DNA of 64,000 bases from JAFDWI01 sp963764215 (GTDB lineage Bacteria > Actinomycetota > Acidimicrobiia > Acidimicrobiales > Iamiaceae). A model generated the notes under the pieces. That model saw only the letters and a program-made list of their open reading frames with translations. It had not been told where the DNA came from and searched no databases. Positions 29,655 through 37,608 of this stretch are shown piece after piece. Within the stretch, counting starts at the first letter, position 1. Every line of letters begins with the position of its first letter. The stretch is from assembly GCA_963764215.1 (NCBI GenBank), contig CAVXRS010000004.1:1-64000 (forward strand), given 5' to 3'. Both the position numbers and the translations under genes were made by a program.

Positions 29655-30596
29655 GTGCGGATCATGCTCATCGTCAACGGCGCCGCCTCGTCGGTCAATG
29701 CCCGCATCAAGGTGGTGATCCGGGCCGCGTTGGCGGCCGACCACCGCGTCGATCTCGTCGAGACGAACCGACGGGGCCACGCCTCGCGTCTCGCCCGTGG
29801 TGCCGCCGCTGCAGGCTGCGACGTGGTCGTCACCCTGGGCGGTGACGGGACCCTGAACGAAGCAGCGAACGGCCTCGCGGGCACGAAGACCGCGCTGGCC
29901 ACGCTCCCAGGGGGTTCGACCAACGTGTTCGCCCGTGCGATCGGACTCCCCAACGACGCGATCGAGGCGACCGCGGTCCTGCTCCACGCGCTCGAGGAGC
30001 CCGAGACCGCGATCCGCAGTGTGGGCCTGGGCAAGGCCGACGACCGCTATTTCCTGTTCCACTGCGGATTGGGTTTCGACGCCGCGCTGGTCGAACAGGT
30101 CGAACGCCACGCATCGTTGAAGCGTTGGGCGGGGCACCCGCTTTTCGCCTGGGCCGGGGTGAGCGCCTGGCTCCGTCACTACGACCATCGTCGGCCTCGC
30201 TTCGCCGTTCGCGACCCCGACGGTCTGGACATCGAGGACGCGGTCTTTGCGATCGTCGCCAACACCAACCCTTACACGTACCTCGGCAATCGTCCTTTCG
30301 ACATCGCCCCCGACACGACGCTCGACACCCCGCTGACCGCCGTGGTGATCCGCGACCTGCGTGTCCTCCGGATCGGTCAGCTCGCCGCCGCCGCGCTCGG
30401 CTCCGGCGATCGACTCGCCCGCGTGAAGGGCGTCACGATCCGTCGAGACGTCACCCGGTGCCAGGTGGTGGGATTCGGGCCCTTCCCGTATCAGATGGAC
30501 GGCGAGAGCATGGGAAATGTCGACGCGTTGGAGATCGTCCACGTTCCCGAAGTGCTTCGGTTGGTCACCCCGGCCGCGCCCACGCCAGCAGCGTAG
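29655..30596 (+). CDS. Diacylglycerol kinase/LCB5-family lipid kinase
   Basis: The 313-residue product shows the DAGK catalytic domain: IMLIVNGAASSVNARIKVV at the start, the nucleotide loop VVTLGGDGTLNEAANGLAG, LPGGSTNVFARAIGLP and FLFHCGLGFDAALVEQVE. MDGESMGNVDALEI is the conserved C-terminal strand. Members phosphorylate diacylglycerol or related lipids such as phosphatidylinositol-mannoside precursors. GTG at 29655 or ATG at 29664 are both possible starts. The frame is intact. Its 3' end overlaps the convergent glycerophosphodiesterase gene by 32 bases. Confidence 0.92.
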   Translation: MRIMLIVNGAASSVNARIKVVIRAALAADHRVDLVETNRRGHASRLARGAAAAGCDVVVTLGGDGTLNEAANGLAGTKTALATLPGGSTNVFARAIGLPNDAIEATAVLLHALEEPETAIRSVGLGKADDRYFLFHCGLGFDAALVEQVERHASLKRWAGHPLFAWAGVSAWLRHYDHRRPRFAVRDPDGLDIEDAVFAIVANTNPYTYLGNRPFDIAPDTTLDTPLTAVVIRDLRVLRIGQLAAAALGSGDRLARVKGVTIRRDVTRCQVVGFGPFPYQMDGESMGNVDALEIVHVPEVLRLVTPAAPTPAA

Positions 30597-31278
30597 ACCG
30601 GGTGGCGGCAGGGTCGTTGGTGATGAGCGCGTCAACGCCAAGTTCGGCCAACTCGGTGACGAGGGCGGGATCGTCGACCGTCCAGGCACGCACCTGGACC
30701 CCGCTCTCGTGCGCGGCCTGGACGATGGCCGCGGAGGTGCGCGCCGCGGGTGTGTGGAGCGCACGATGACCCCCGTCGACCACCGATGCCACCATCGCCG
30801 TGATGTCGACCATGTCGAGCACCAACCATCCGGTGGCGATGTCGGCGTCCAGTCGCTGCGCCTTGGTGATGTCCGCGAAGTTGAAGCTCGAGATGATCAC
30901 CTGATCGGTCCGCTCCCGACGACGGACGATGTCGACGGTCAGGTCCGCGAGGTGGCTCTCCGGATCGAAATCCGGTTCACCGGGGAGATTCTTCAACTCG
31001 ATGTTGACGACCAGATCTCCGCAGGCATCGAGCGCAGCCTCGAGAACGGGGACCTCATCGGGAAGTTCGCTGCTCGGGGTCTCGACGATGACCCGACCGT
31101 CGGCGAGCCGGGCATCGTGGTGGACGGCGAGACGGCCGTCAGCGGTGCGCCGGACGTCGAGTTCCACCCCGTCGGCTCCACGCTCGCTCGCCGCGGCGAA
31201 CGCGTCGAGCGTGTTCTCGGCGAATTCGGCACTCACGCCCCGATGGGCGAACACGGACGGGATCTGCTTGTCGGCCAT
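30565..31278 (-). CDS. glpQ: Glycerophosphodiester phosphodiesterase
   Basis: The 237-residue cytoplasmic enzyme has the GDPD TIM-barrel signature. FAHRGVSAEFAENTLDAFAA supplies the catalytic His-Arg, and GVELDVRRTADGRLAVHHDA supplies the Glu-x-Asp metal ligands and second His. VVNIELKN carries a third acidic ligand. It splits glycerophosphodiesters into glycerol-3-phosphate and an alcohol. The ATG at 31278 is preferred because frames upstream are unlike the family. No signal peptide is visible. It is encoded next to two lipid-metabolism genes. Confidence 0.92.
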   Translation of the reverse strand: MADKQIPSVFAHRGVSAEFAENTLDAFAAASERGADGVELDVRRTADGRLAVHHDARLADGRVIVETPSSELPDEVPVLEAALDACGDLVVNIELKNLPGEPDFDPESHLADLTVDIVRRRERTDQVIISSFNFADITKAQRLDADIATGWLVLDMVDITAMVASVVDGGHRALHTPAARTSAAIVQAAHESGVQVRAWTVDDPALVTELAELGVDALITNDPAATRSTLLAWARPG

Positions 31279-31427
31279 GACCGAGAGTGTTCCACGATTC
31301 GCTTCCCGGTGGGGCGCTCTCTGCCCCACCGGATCGTCGGGGCAGAGTGACCGCGCCGAATGCGCAGCCGACTCCCACCGTGCGACAAATGTCTCACCGC
31401 TGCACCGGGAGAACTTCCACAAAGTGC

Positions 31428-31456
31428 TTGCCGGAGTGAGCAACGTGCGCTACCGT
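31428..31456 (+). promoter_or_regulatory. Probable sigma-70-type promoter of the whiB gene
   Basis: TTGCCG (31428-31433), a 17-base spacer and TACCGT (31451-31456) match the actinobacterial housekeeping pattern TTGNNN-N17-TANNNT. They lie about 93 bases upstream of the whiB start, leaving a leader of roughly 85 bases. No CRP half-site pair like that of mycobacterial whiB1 was seen. Confidence 0.6.
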
Positions 31457-31548
31457 TGGATCGTCCCGCCTAGCACACCGCGTCGAGCAGGTGCAAAGGT
31501 TCGTGAATCCGGTCACGAAGCGTGACCCCCGGCCCCTTGGAGCGAATA

Positions 31549-31842
31549 GTGGCGCTCAACGCCAGCCACCTGTTGTCCCTCACCCTGGCATCCGACGAGT
31601 GGCGGTCCTACGCCGCCTGTCGTGACACCAACCCCGACCTGTTCTTCCCGGTGGGTACGACCGGTCCGGCGATCGAGCAGATCGATTCGGCCAAAGCCAT
31701 CTGTTCGGACTGCCCGGCACGAGAGGAATGTCTCGAATACGCCTTGGCGACCAACCAGGACTCGGGGATCTGGGGTGGCACCTCCGAGGAGGAGCGGCGG
31801 GTTCTGCGCCGCCGCTACCAGGCAGCTCGCCGCTCGGCTTGA
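31549..31842 (+). CDS. whiB1: WhiB-family iron-sulfur transcriptional regulator (WhiB1-like)
   Basis: The 97-residue protein has the four WhiB cysteines C24 (YAACRDTNPDLFF), C52, C55 and C61 (AICSDCPAREECLEYA), which hold a 4Fe-4S cluster. The turn GIWGG (73-77) and a basic C-terminal tail EERRVLRRRYQAARR for DNA contact follow. WhiB proteins bind region 4 of the housekeeping sigma factor and sense NO or redox changes. The assignment to WhiB1 rests partly on synteny: in Mycobacterium tuberculosis whiB1 is also followed by pdtaS on the opposite strand. The GTG at 31549 is chosen over an in-frame ATG at 31522 by comparison with family length. Confidence 0.88.
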   Translation: MALNASHLLSLTLASDEWRSYAACRDTNPDLFFPVGTTGPAIEQIDSAKAICSDCPAREECLEYALATNQDSGIWGGTSEEERRVLRRRYQAARRSA

Positions 31843-31853
31843 GCGCCCCGGTC

Positions 31854-33371
31854 TCAGCGGCCGTGCAGCGGCACTGACAACGACACGACCGTGCCGACGC
31901 TTCCGGGACTCGAGGAAGCCTCGATCGAACCGGACAGATCCGACACGACCAGCGCACGCACGATCGACAGGCCCAGACCTTCTGCGGCGGCCAAATCGAA
32001 CCCGTCCGGCAGCCCACGACCGTCGTCCCGGACGTCCACGCGCAGGTAGCCGGCGTCCGTGGAGAGCGCGACGACGACCTGCCCGCCTTCGGGACCGAAG
32101 GCATGATCGACGGCGTTCTGGAGCAGCTCGTTGAGCACGACGGCGAGCGGCGTCGCCACTTCGGCGGGGACGATCCCCGCATCGCCTTCGACCGAGAAGT
32201 GGACGGACTGTTCGGGTGCGACGAGCCCCTCCTCCACCATCCGTACGAGAGGGAGCACGATGTCCGCGAAGGGGAGGTTCTCGCCGGTGTCCCGAGCGAG
32301 CATGTCATGGACCAATGCGATCGACCGCACCCGCCGCACCGACTCCTCGATCGCCCCTTTGGCCTCGTCGCTCGCCAATCGCCGTCCCTGCAGGCGCAGC
32401 AGGGCCGAAACGGTCTGCAGGTTGTTCTTGACCCGGTGATGGATCTCCCGGATGGTCGCGTCCTTGGACAACAGCAGTCGGTCCCGCCGGCGGAGCTCGG
32501 AGATGTCCCGTACGAGCACGACCGCACCACCCACCGAGGACGCTCCGAGCAGCGGTATGCAATGGACGAGCACCGTGACCTCGTCAGCATGTTCGACTTC
32601 GATGGTGACCGGCCGCTTGAGGTCGAACGCATCGCGCACGACCTCGTCGTCGACACCGAGCTCCGAGAGCCGCATCCCTTCGCTGTTGGCATGGACACCC
32701 ATGCGATGCAGCGCGGACACGCCGTTCGGTGAGATGTAGGAGATGCGGGCCTGTGCGTCCAGCAACAACACCCCGTCCCCGACTCGTGGCGACTCGTCAC
32801 TCCCCGAATCGACTTCTTCGAAGGGGTAGTCGCCGGCCGCGATCATCTGCGCGAAGCTGTTGAAGATCTCCGCGTACACCCGCTCGAGTTCGCCGGGCGC
32901 TCGACCGATGGCCGGCGGGGTCTCACGGGTCATCACCGCGATCACCTGGTCTTCCCACCGCACCGGCACACAGACGACGTGGACGGTCTCCCGCAACGGT
33001 TCCACGATCTGCTCGCCGTCGATGATCTGGCCGAGCGCGAAGCAGCGGCCGACCTGGGGACGCTCGGCCTCGCCGTATTCGTGCCCGATCATGTCGCTGC
33101 GGTAGAGCGTCTGGCTGGTGCTCGGCCGTACCTGACCGACCACGACGAAGCGCTCGGTCGCCTCGTCGTCCACCGGCACGAACAGTAGGAGGTCCGAGAA
33201 GCAGAAGTCCGCCAGGATGTGCCACTCGGCGATGAGCTGCTCGAGATGACGCTTGCGACCGCCGCTCAGACGGCCCCGAACCTGGGCGAGCGCGACCGGA
33301 TCGCTGCGAGGTACGTCCGGGACGACCGGCAGCGGGCCCGTTCGGTACGAGGCGGTCTCGTCCACGGTCAT
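31854..33371 (-). CDS. pdtaS: PdtaS-type sensor histidine kinase (GAF-PAS-HisKA_2)
   Basis: This 505-residue soluble kinase has an N-terminal GAF domain (about 25-170, including ILADFCFSDLLLFVPVD), a PAS domain (about 195-300) and an HWE/HisKA_2 dimerisation block EIHHRVKNNLQTVSALLRLQ with the phospho-acceptor histidine. The ATPase domain shows VLNELLQNAVDHAF (N box), VDVRDDGRGLP (G1) and GLGLSIVRAL (G2). In mycobacteria PdtaS phosphorylates the antiterminator PdtaR and senses NO and copper. No pdtaR is in the window. The gene is convergent with whiB (11-base gap), the same arrangement as in M. tuberculosis. Confidence 0.9.
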   Translation of the reverse strand: MTVDETASYRTGPLPVVPDVPRSDPVALAQVRGRLSGGRKRHLEQLIAEWHILADFCFSDLLLFVPVDDEATERFVVVGQVRPSTSQTLYRSDMIGHEYGEAERPQVGRCFALGQIIDGEQIVEPLRETVHVVCVPVRWEDQVIAVMTRETPPAIGRAPGELERVYAEIFNSFAQMIAAGDYPFEEVDSGSDESPRVGDGVLLLDAQARISYISPNGVSALHRMGVHANSEGMRLSELGVDDEVVRDAFDLKRPVTIEVEHADEVTVLVHCIPLLGASSVGGAVVLVRDISELRRRDRLLLSKDATIREIHHRVKNNLQTVSALLRLQGRRLASDEAKGAIEESVRRVRSIALVHDMLARDTGENLPFADIVLPLVRMVEEGLVAPEQSVHFSVEGDAGIVPAEVATPLAVVLNELLQNAVDHAFGPEGGQVVVALSTDAGYLRVDVRDDGRGLPDGFDLAAAEGLGLSIVRALVVSDLSGSIEASSSPGSVGTVVSLSVPLHGR

Positions 33372-33522
33372 GCGCGCACCCTAACGCTCCACGGCCCAGC
33401 GGACGAGATCACCGGGCCCGTTCCGGTCGCGCGGAGGAAACATGCCGTTCACACTTCGGACCCGTCACAGAAACATCGAGGGAGTTTGCTGTCCAGCGAG
33501 GTCCGACCACGAGGCGCCGACC

Positions 33523-34239
33523 ATGACCACCGTCGACAAACTTGCCCCCAAACTCCTCGTGATCGAGGAAGACGAAGCCCTGGGGCAACTGCTCACGACG
33601 ACGTTGTCCCAACGGGGGTTCGCGGTGCGCATCGTCCACGAGGGTCGCAGCGCGCTCGACGCCGTCGGCCTGCAGGAACCGGATGTCACGATCCTCGACC
33701 TGGGGCTCCCCGACATCGACGGGATCGAGGTCTGCCGGCTCCTCCGCCTCCGCTCGCAGAACCCGATTGTCGTCCTCGCCGCCGACGACGGCGTCGACCG
33801 GAAGGTCGCGGCCTTCCGACACGGCGCCGACGACTACGTGACCAAGCCGTTCGCGATGTCGGAGTTCACCGCACGCGTCGAAGTGGCGATCCGGCACTAC
33901 CGGGTCCTCGCCAGCATCGTGAGCGACCGACGCATCGCCGTCGGAGACGTCCGGATCGACGTCGATGCAAGGCAGGTGTTCGCGGGTACGGAAGAGATCG
34001 ACCTGACCCGTACCGAGTTCGACCTGCTCGCACTCCTGGCCCGGAACCCCGGCAAGATCCTGAGCCATGCGCAGATCGTCGGGTCCGTGTGGTCATCCCG
34101 GCAGCGTCCCGCACCCGTCTCGCTGCGCGGCCACATCGCCAGGCTGCGGCGCAAGCTGGGCACGGGCCCCGACCGACCCGCGCTCGTCGCCGAGGTCGGC
34201 GTGGGTTACCGGCTGGCGGTGGCACCGGAGGGGCCCTGA
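33523..34239 (+). CDS. OmpR/KdpE-family response regulator
   Basis: The 238-residue product has a receiver domain: LLVIEEDEALGQLL, the phospho-acceptor Asp in VTILDLGLPDIDG, and YVTKPFAMSEF with the conserved Lys. A winged helix of the OmpR/PhoB type follows (IDLTRTEFDLLALLARNPGK, LRGHIARLRRKLG, VAEVGVGYRLA). LPDIDGIEVCRLLR resembles KdpE and similar regulators. No histidine kinase of its own is adjacent, only the divergently transcribed pdtaS, so it is an orphan in this window. The ATG at 33523 is favoured over an in-frame ATG at 33442 because it gives a normal domain start. Confidence 0.87.
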   Translation: MTTVDKLAPKLLVIEEDEALGQLLTTTLSQRGFAVRIVHEGRSALDAVGLQEPDVTILDLGLPDIDGIEVCRLLRLRSQNPIVVLAADDGVDRKVAAFRHGADDYVTKPFAMSEFTARVEVAIRHYRVLASIVSDRRIAVGDVRIDVDARQVFAGTEEIDLTRTEFDLLALLARNPGKILSHAQIVGSVWSSRQRPAPVSLRGHIARLRRKLGTGPDRPALVAEVGVGYRLAVAPEGP

Positions 34240-34364
34240 CGAGCCGGTCCGCAAAGTCGGTTCCCGACCGAAGTCTCCCCGCGACATTGCGCCCCTTGCA
34301 TCCCATCGAGATCGATCCCATCCGGAAGTGCGTCGTGGTCGAACCGTCGGGGACGGCGACCCGC

Positions 34365-35561
34365 TCAGTGCCAGGTCGCCTGTCCCACCCGGAGCAGGCC
34401 GGCCAGGTCGTGGACGTCGTCGTCCAGATAGGGAATCGTCGCCACCACATCTGCCGCGCCGACGAGGTCCTTGCGGAGGTCGGCCTCCCGCTTGGCGACC
34501 ACGCGGTAGTTCAGGAAGCTCGCGGCCACTTCCTGCAACACCACCTTCAGATCGCGTTCCGACACCTCTTCGCCGAGCAGTTCGCGCGCCGTGCCGGCCG
34601 CGTCGTCGACTTCGTCGCGAAGGATCCGGGCGGCCTTGGTGGCGTTGGTCGACCGGAGGTACGCCGGGAGAACCTTGTTGAGGACGATCGCGCCGAGGTG
34701 AAGTTTGCGATCGGTGAGCGCTTCGATGAAGAACGCCGTCTCCGCGACCGGAGCCGCCTCCAGGGTCGACACCACCACGAAGCTCGTCCGACGGGCCGAC
34801 AACAGCGCTTCGACGGCATTGGCCCGTTCGACGAAACCGTCGTGCATCGTCTGGAAGAGCATGAAGAACTCGGCGATGTCGGCCACGAACTGCGATCCGA
34901 GGATCCGATCCGCTACATTCATGAACGGCTTGGACGCGACGGTGAACAGGTGGGACTGATACGGCGCGGTGAGCCATCGGAGCAGACGGCTGGAGAAGAA
35001 GTCGGCCATGCGTTCGGGCGCCGCGAGAAAGTCGATCGCGTTGCGGGTCGGCGGGGTGTCCACCACGATCAGGTCGTAGCGACCGGCCGAGTGGATGTCG
35101 TAGAGCCGTTCCATGGCGATGTAGTCGTGGCTCTGCACGAACCGTCCGGAGATGTTGGCGTACAGGGGATTGTCGAGAATCGCGTCGCGGGTCTTCTCGT
35201 CGGGAGCGTGGCGCCGGATCAGATCGTCCCACGACGCCTTGGTGTCGAGCATCGCGGCCCAGAGCTCGCCCTGGGGATCGACATCGAGGTCCGCGAACGC
35301 CTCCACGGGTATGCGGGTCTCGGTGTTCCCGAAACGTGCGATACCCATGGCATTGGCGAGCCGCCGCGCCGGATCGACCGTCAGCACCAGGACCTTGCCG
35401 CCCAGATGCACCGCGGCCATTGCCGCCAGCGACGCGGCAAGGGTGGTCTTGCCGACGCCACCCGATCCACAGGTGATGATGATCTCACGGGACGCGACGA
35501 GGGCTTCGATGGACTCGGCCGGTGCACGTTCCGACGATCGACGAGCGCGGTGCGACGGCAT
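34365..35561 (-). CDS. ArsA/Get3-family ATPase (second of a pair)
   Basis: The 398-residue P-loop protein shows a deviant Walker A ITCGSGGVGKTTLAASLAAM, VLTVDPARRLANAMGI, YDLIVVDTPPTRNAIDFL (switch II) and VVSTLEAAPVAETAFFIEAL. The signature lysine of the ArsA/MinD type (KGGVGKT) is replaced by serine. This is the usual situation for one member of the paired actinobacterial ATPases (Rv3679/Rv3680-like, also called BagAB). Arsenic metal-site cysteines are absent, so arsenite transport is unlikely. Its start is three bases after the stop of the first ATPase, so the two likely form a heteromer. Confidence 0.88.
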   Translation of the reverse strand: MPSHRARRSSERAPAESIEALVASREIIITCGSGGVGKTTLAASLAAMAAVHLGGKVLVLTVDPARRLANAMGIARFGNTETRIPVEAFADLDVDPQGELWAAMLDTKASWDDLIRRHAPDEKTRDAILDNPLYANISGRFVQSHDYIAMERLYDIHSAGRYDLIVVDTPPTRNAIDFLAAPERMADFFSSRLLRWLTAPYQSHLFTVASKPFMNVADRILGSQFVADIAEFFMLFQTMHDGFVERANAVEALLSARRTSFVVVSTLEAAPVAETAFFIEALTDRKLHLGAIVLNKVLPAYLRSTNATKAARILRDEVDDAAGTARELLGEEVSERDLKVVLQEVAASFLNYRVVAKREADLRKDLVGAADVVATIPYLDDDVHDLAGLLRVGQATWH

Positions 35562-35564
35562 GGT

Positions 35565-36521
35565 TCAGTCCAGCTCCTCGCCCAGGGCGTCGGCGATGAG
35601 GGAGGTGACCCGCACCCCGTGGGCGCGGGTGAACAACTCGGGCAGGTACAACACCGGCACCGACGGGGCGAGCTGGTCCCGGAGCCTGGCCAGATGTCGG
35701 GCCTGGCTGCGGCGCAACGTCACCGCGAGGCGTGCCGCGTCGAACAACGGGGTCAGGTTCTCGCCGGTGGACGTGGCCAGGGCCCCGACCACGGAAGACG
35801 TGGTGAGCGCTTCGAAGATCTGCTCCTCGTTGGCGTTGAACAGTTCCGGCAACACCCGGTTGACCACGACCGTGGCGAGAGAGACGTTGGTATCGGAGGC
35901 GAGTCGTTCGGAAAGCTCGATCGTCTCCGCAACCGGCATCTCCGCCGGCGCCGACACGATCACCGCTGCGGTCGTCTTCTCGTCGCCCAGGATGTCGAGC
36001 ATCCACGACGTCTGGCTCCGTACCAGTCCGACTTGAACCAGTTCGTTGATCGCCTGGGGCGCGGCGAGCTGGCCGACGACATGGCCGGTCGAAACGGCGT
36101 CGACCACCACCAGGTCGTAGTTCTGCTCGCGCACTTCGTAGCAGAACTTGCCGATCGTGAGAATCTCCTTGACCCCCGGGGCGGCCGTGGCGATGAAGTC
36201 GAACGTCTTGGCCAGTGGGCCGATGCGCGCCAGCAGGGGCACCCGCAACTGCATCCGCAGGTACTCCTTGAGGGACTCCTCGGTCTGCATGGACATGGCC
36301 CACAGGTTCTCGCGCACCTGGCGTTCGGCAAAGGCAAGTCCACCCACCTCGAGGAAGTTGGCGAGGTTGCCCTTCGCGTCGACTTCGCACACCAGGGTCC
36401 GTTTCCCCTGCTGGGCCGCGTGCAACGCAATCCCTGCGGCGACGGTGGTCTTGCCGACGCCGCCTTTGCCGGTGACGAAGAGCAGCTTGTGCTCCAGCAG
36501 GCCGGAAGCACCGCCGGACAT
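35565..36521 (-). CDS. ArsA/Get3-family ATPase (first of a pair)
   Basis: The 318-residue product has the complete signature Walker A LLFVTGKGGVGKTTVAAGIA, TLVCEVDAKGNLANFLEVGG and NYDLVVVDAVSTGHVVGQL in place of the usual DTPP switch II. The late motif VVVNRVLPELFNANEEQ is also present. It pairs with the downstream gene, which lacks the signature lysine; the two may bind one nucleotide pair between them. In mycobacteria the homologous pair affects stress survival and glycerol metabolism (from memory). It is cytoplasmic. A short gap of about 50 bases separates it from the DUF3107 gene upstream. Confidence 0.88.
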   Translation of the reverse strand: MSGGASGLLEHKLLFVTGKGGVGKTTVAAGIALHAAQQGKRTLVCEVDAKGNLANFLEVGGLAFAERQVRENLWAMSMQTEESLKEYLRMQLRVPLLARIGPLAKTFDFIATAAPGVKEILTIGKFCYEVREQNYDLVVVDAVSTGHVVGQLAAPQAINELVQVGLVRSQTSWMLDILGDEKTTAAVIVSAPAEMPVAETIELSERLASDTNVSLATVVVNRVLPELFNANEEQIFEALTTSSVVGALATSTGENLTPLFDAARLAVTLRRSQARHLARLRDQLAPSVPVLYLPELFTRAHGVRVTSLIADALGEELD

Positions 36522-36570
36522 CAGCGACCGAAGGGCAGCGCGAGGGACACGTCGGGCATCCTGACGATGG

Positions 36571-36840
36571 TCAGGATCCGAATCCGACGCGGTGGGCCGC
36601 GTCGGGGCTTCCGATCTCGATGTAGCTCAAGCGGGCAACCGGCACCCCGACCTGGCGGCCGCGACGGTCGGTCAACCAGAAGACCCCATCGGATCCGCCC
36701 ATCGCCGCTTCCAGATCGGCCTTGACTGCATCGGCTTCCACGTCGTCTCCCAAATCGACGTTCAGCTCCTTGGTCGAGTGGCTCACGCCCAGGCGTATCT
36801 CCACACCACGTCCCTTCTTCGATCCGGATGAATGTGCCAT
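36571..36840 (-). CDS. DUF3107-family protein
   Basis: The 89-residue actinobacterial protein contains the family core VEIRLGVSHSTKELNVDLG, then FWLTDRRGRQVGVPVARLSY ending IEIGSPDAAHRVGFG. The function is unknown; the family is nearly universal in actinobacteria. The ATG at 36840 gives an extra basic N terminus (MAHSSGSKKGRG), while the GTG of VEIRLG is an alternative start closer to the usual length. It lies on the same strand between regX3 and the ArsA pair. Confidence 0.88.
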   Translation of the reverse strand: MAHSSGSKKGRGVEIRLGVSHSTKELNVDLGDDVEADAVKADLEAAMGGSDGVFWLTDRRGRQVGVPVARLSYIEIGSPDAAHRVGFGS

Positions 36841-36870
36841 CCTACTGAAGAGCGTCGGGCGAAGCGGATC

Positions 36871-37608
36871 TCAACGGCGCGGCGAGGTCTCGTACCGATA
36901 GCCGAGACCCCGAACCGTCACCAGGTGCGTCGGCGACGACGACTCGGGCTCGATCTTGGCGCGGAGCCGCTTGACGTGCACATCGAGGGTCTTGGTGTCG
37001 CCCACGTAGTCGTACCCCCACACCAGTTCGATGAGCCGATCCCGGGGCACCACCCGGCCGGCGCGCTCGAGGAGGACCGCCAGCAGTTCGAACTCCTTGA
37101 GGGGAAGTTCCACCCGCTCCCCCCGCACCCACGCCACGTGACGGCCCACGTCCAGACGGACGTCGCCGACCTCGTAGATCTCGTCGTCGCCAACCCCGGA
37201 CGTGACGGCGTCCCCGTCCGCGCCCCGCGGCCCGTCGTCGCCTCGACGCAGCGCGGCACGCATCCTCGCCACCAGTTCGCGGGTGCGGTAGGGCTTGGTG
37301 ACGTAGTCGTCGGCGCCGACCTCCAGTCCCACGACCGTGTCGACCTCGTCGCCTTTGGCGGTCACCATGATGATCGGAATCGACGACGACTGCCGGATCT
37401 CCCGGCAGACGTCCAATCCGGACACCTTCGGGAGCATCAGGTCGAGAATGACCAGATCCGGGCGCACCTCGTCGAATCGGTCGAGCGCCTCCGCCCCGTC
37501 CCGGGCCACCTCGACGGCGAAACCCTCGCGGGTCAGGGTGACGGTCAGGGCATCGACGTAGGACTCCTCGTCCTCGACGAGCAGCACCGTGACCGGTCGG
37601 TCAACCAT
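36871..37608 (-). CDS. regX3: RegX3/PhoB-type response regulator of phosphate starvation
   Basis: The 245-residue product shows a receiver domain (VLLVEDEESYVDALTVTL, phospho-acceptor in LVILDLMLPKVSG, YVTKPYRTRELVARMRAAL) and a PhoB winged helix (VELPLKEFELLAVLLERAGR, VWGYDYVGDTKTLDVHVKRL, VTVRGLGYRYE). VWGYDYVGDTKTLDVHVKRL is close to mycobacterial RegX3. A 25-residue acidic linker joins the domains. Its ATG overlaps the end of the phoU-kinase gene by eight bases, so kinase and regulator are translated together. It is expected to bind the GTTCACC repeats upstream of pstS. Confidence 0.94.
   Translation of the reverse strand: MVDRPVTVLLVEDEESYVDALTVTLTREGFAVEVARDGAEALDRFDEVRPDLVILDLMLPKVSGLDVCREIRQSSSIPIIMVTAKGDEVDTVVGLEVGADDYVTKPYRTRELVARMRAALRRGDDGPRGADGDAVTSGVGDDEIYEVGDVRLDVGRHVAWVRGERVELPLKEFELLAVLLERAGRVVPRDRLIELVWGYDYVGDTKTLDVHVKRLRAKIEPESSSPTHLVTVRGLGYRYETSPRR

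Noticed and set aside
34240..34364. Rho-independent terminator between the response regulator and the ArsA pair
   Set aside because: Only a weak hairpin TCGGT/ACCGA (34258-34272) is present, with no T run.
34365..36521. Arsenite efflux ATPases
   Set aside because: The arsenic-binding cysteines and any arsB or arsR neighbour are missing; the pair matches the actinobacterial non-arsenic type.
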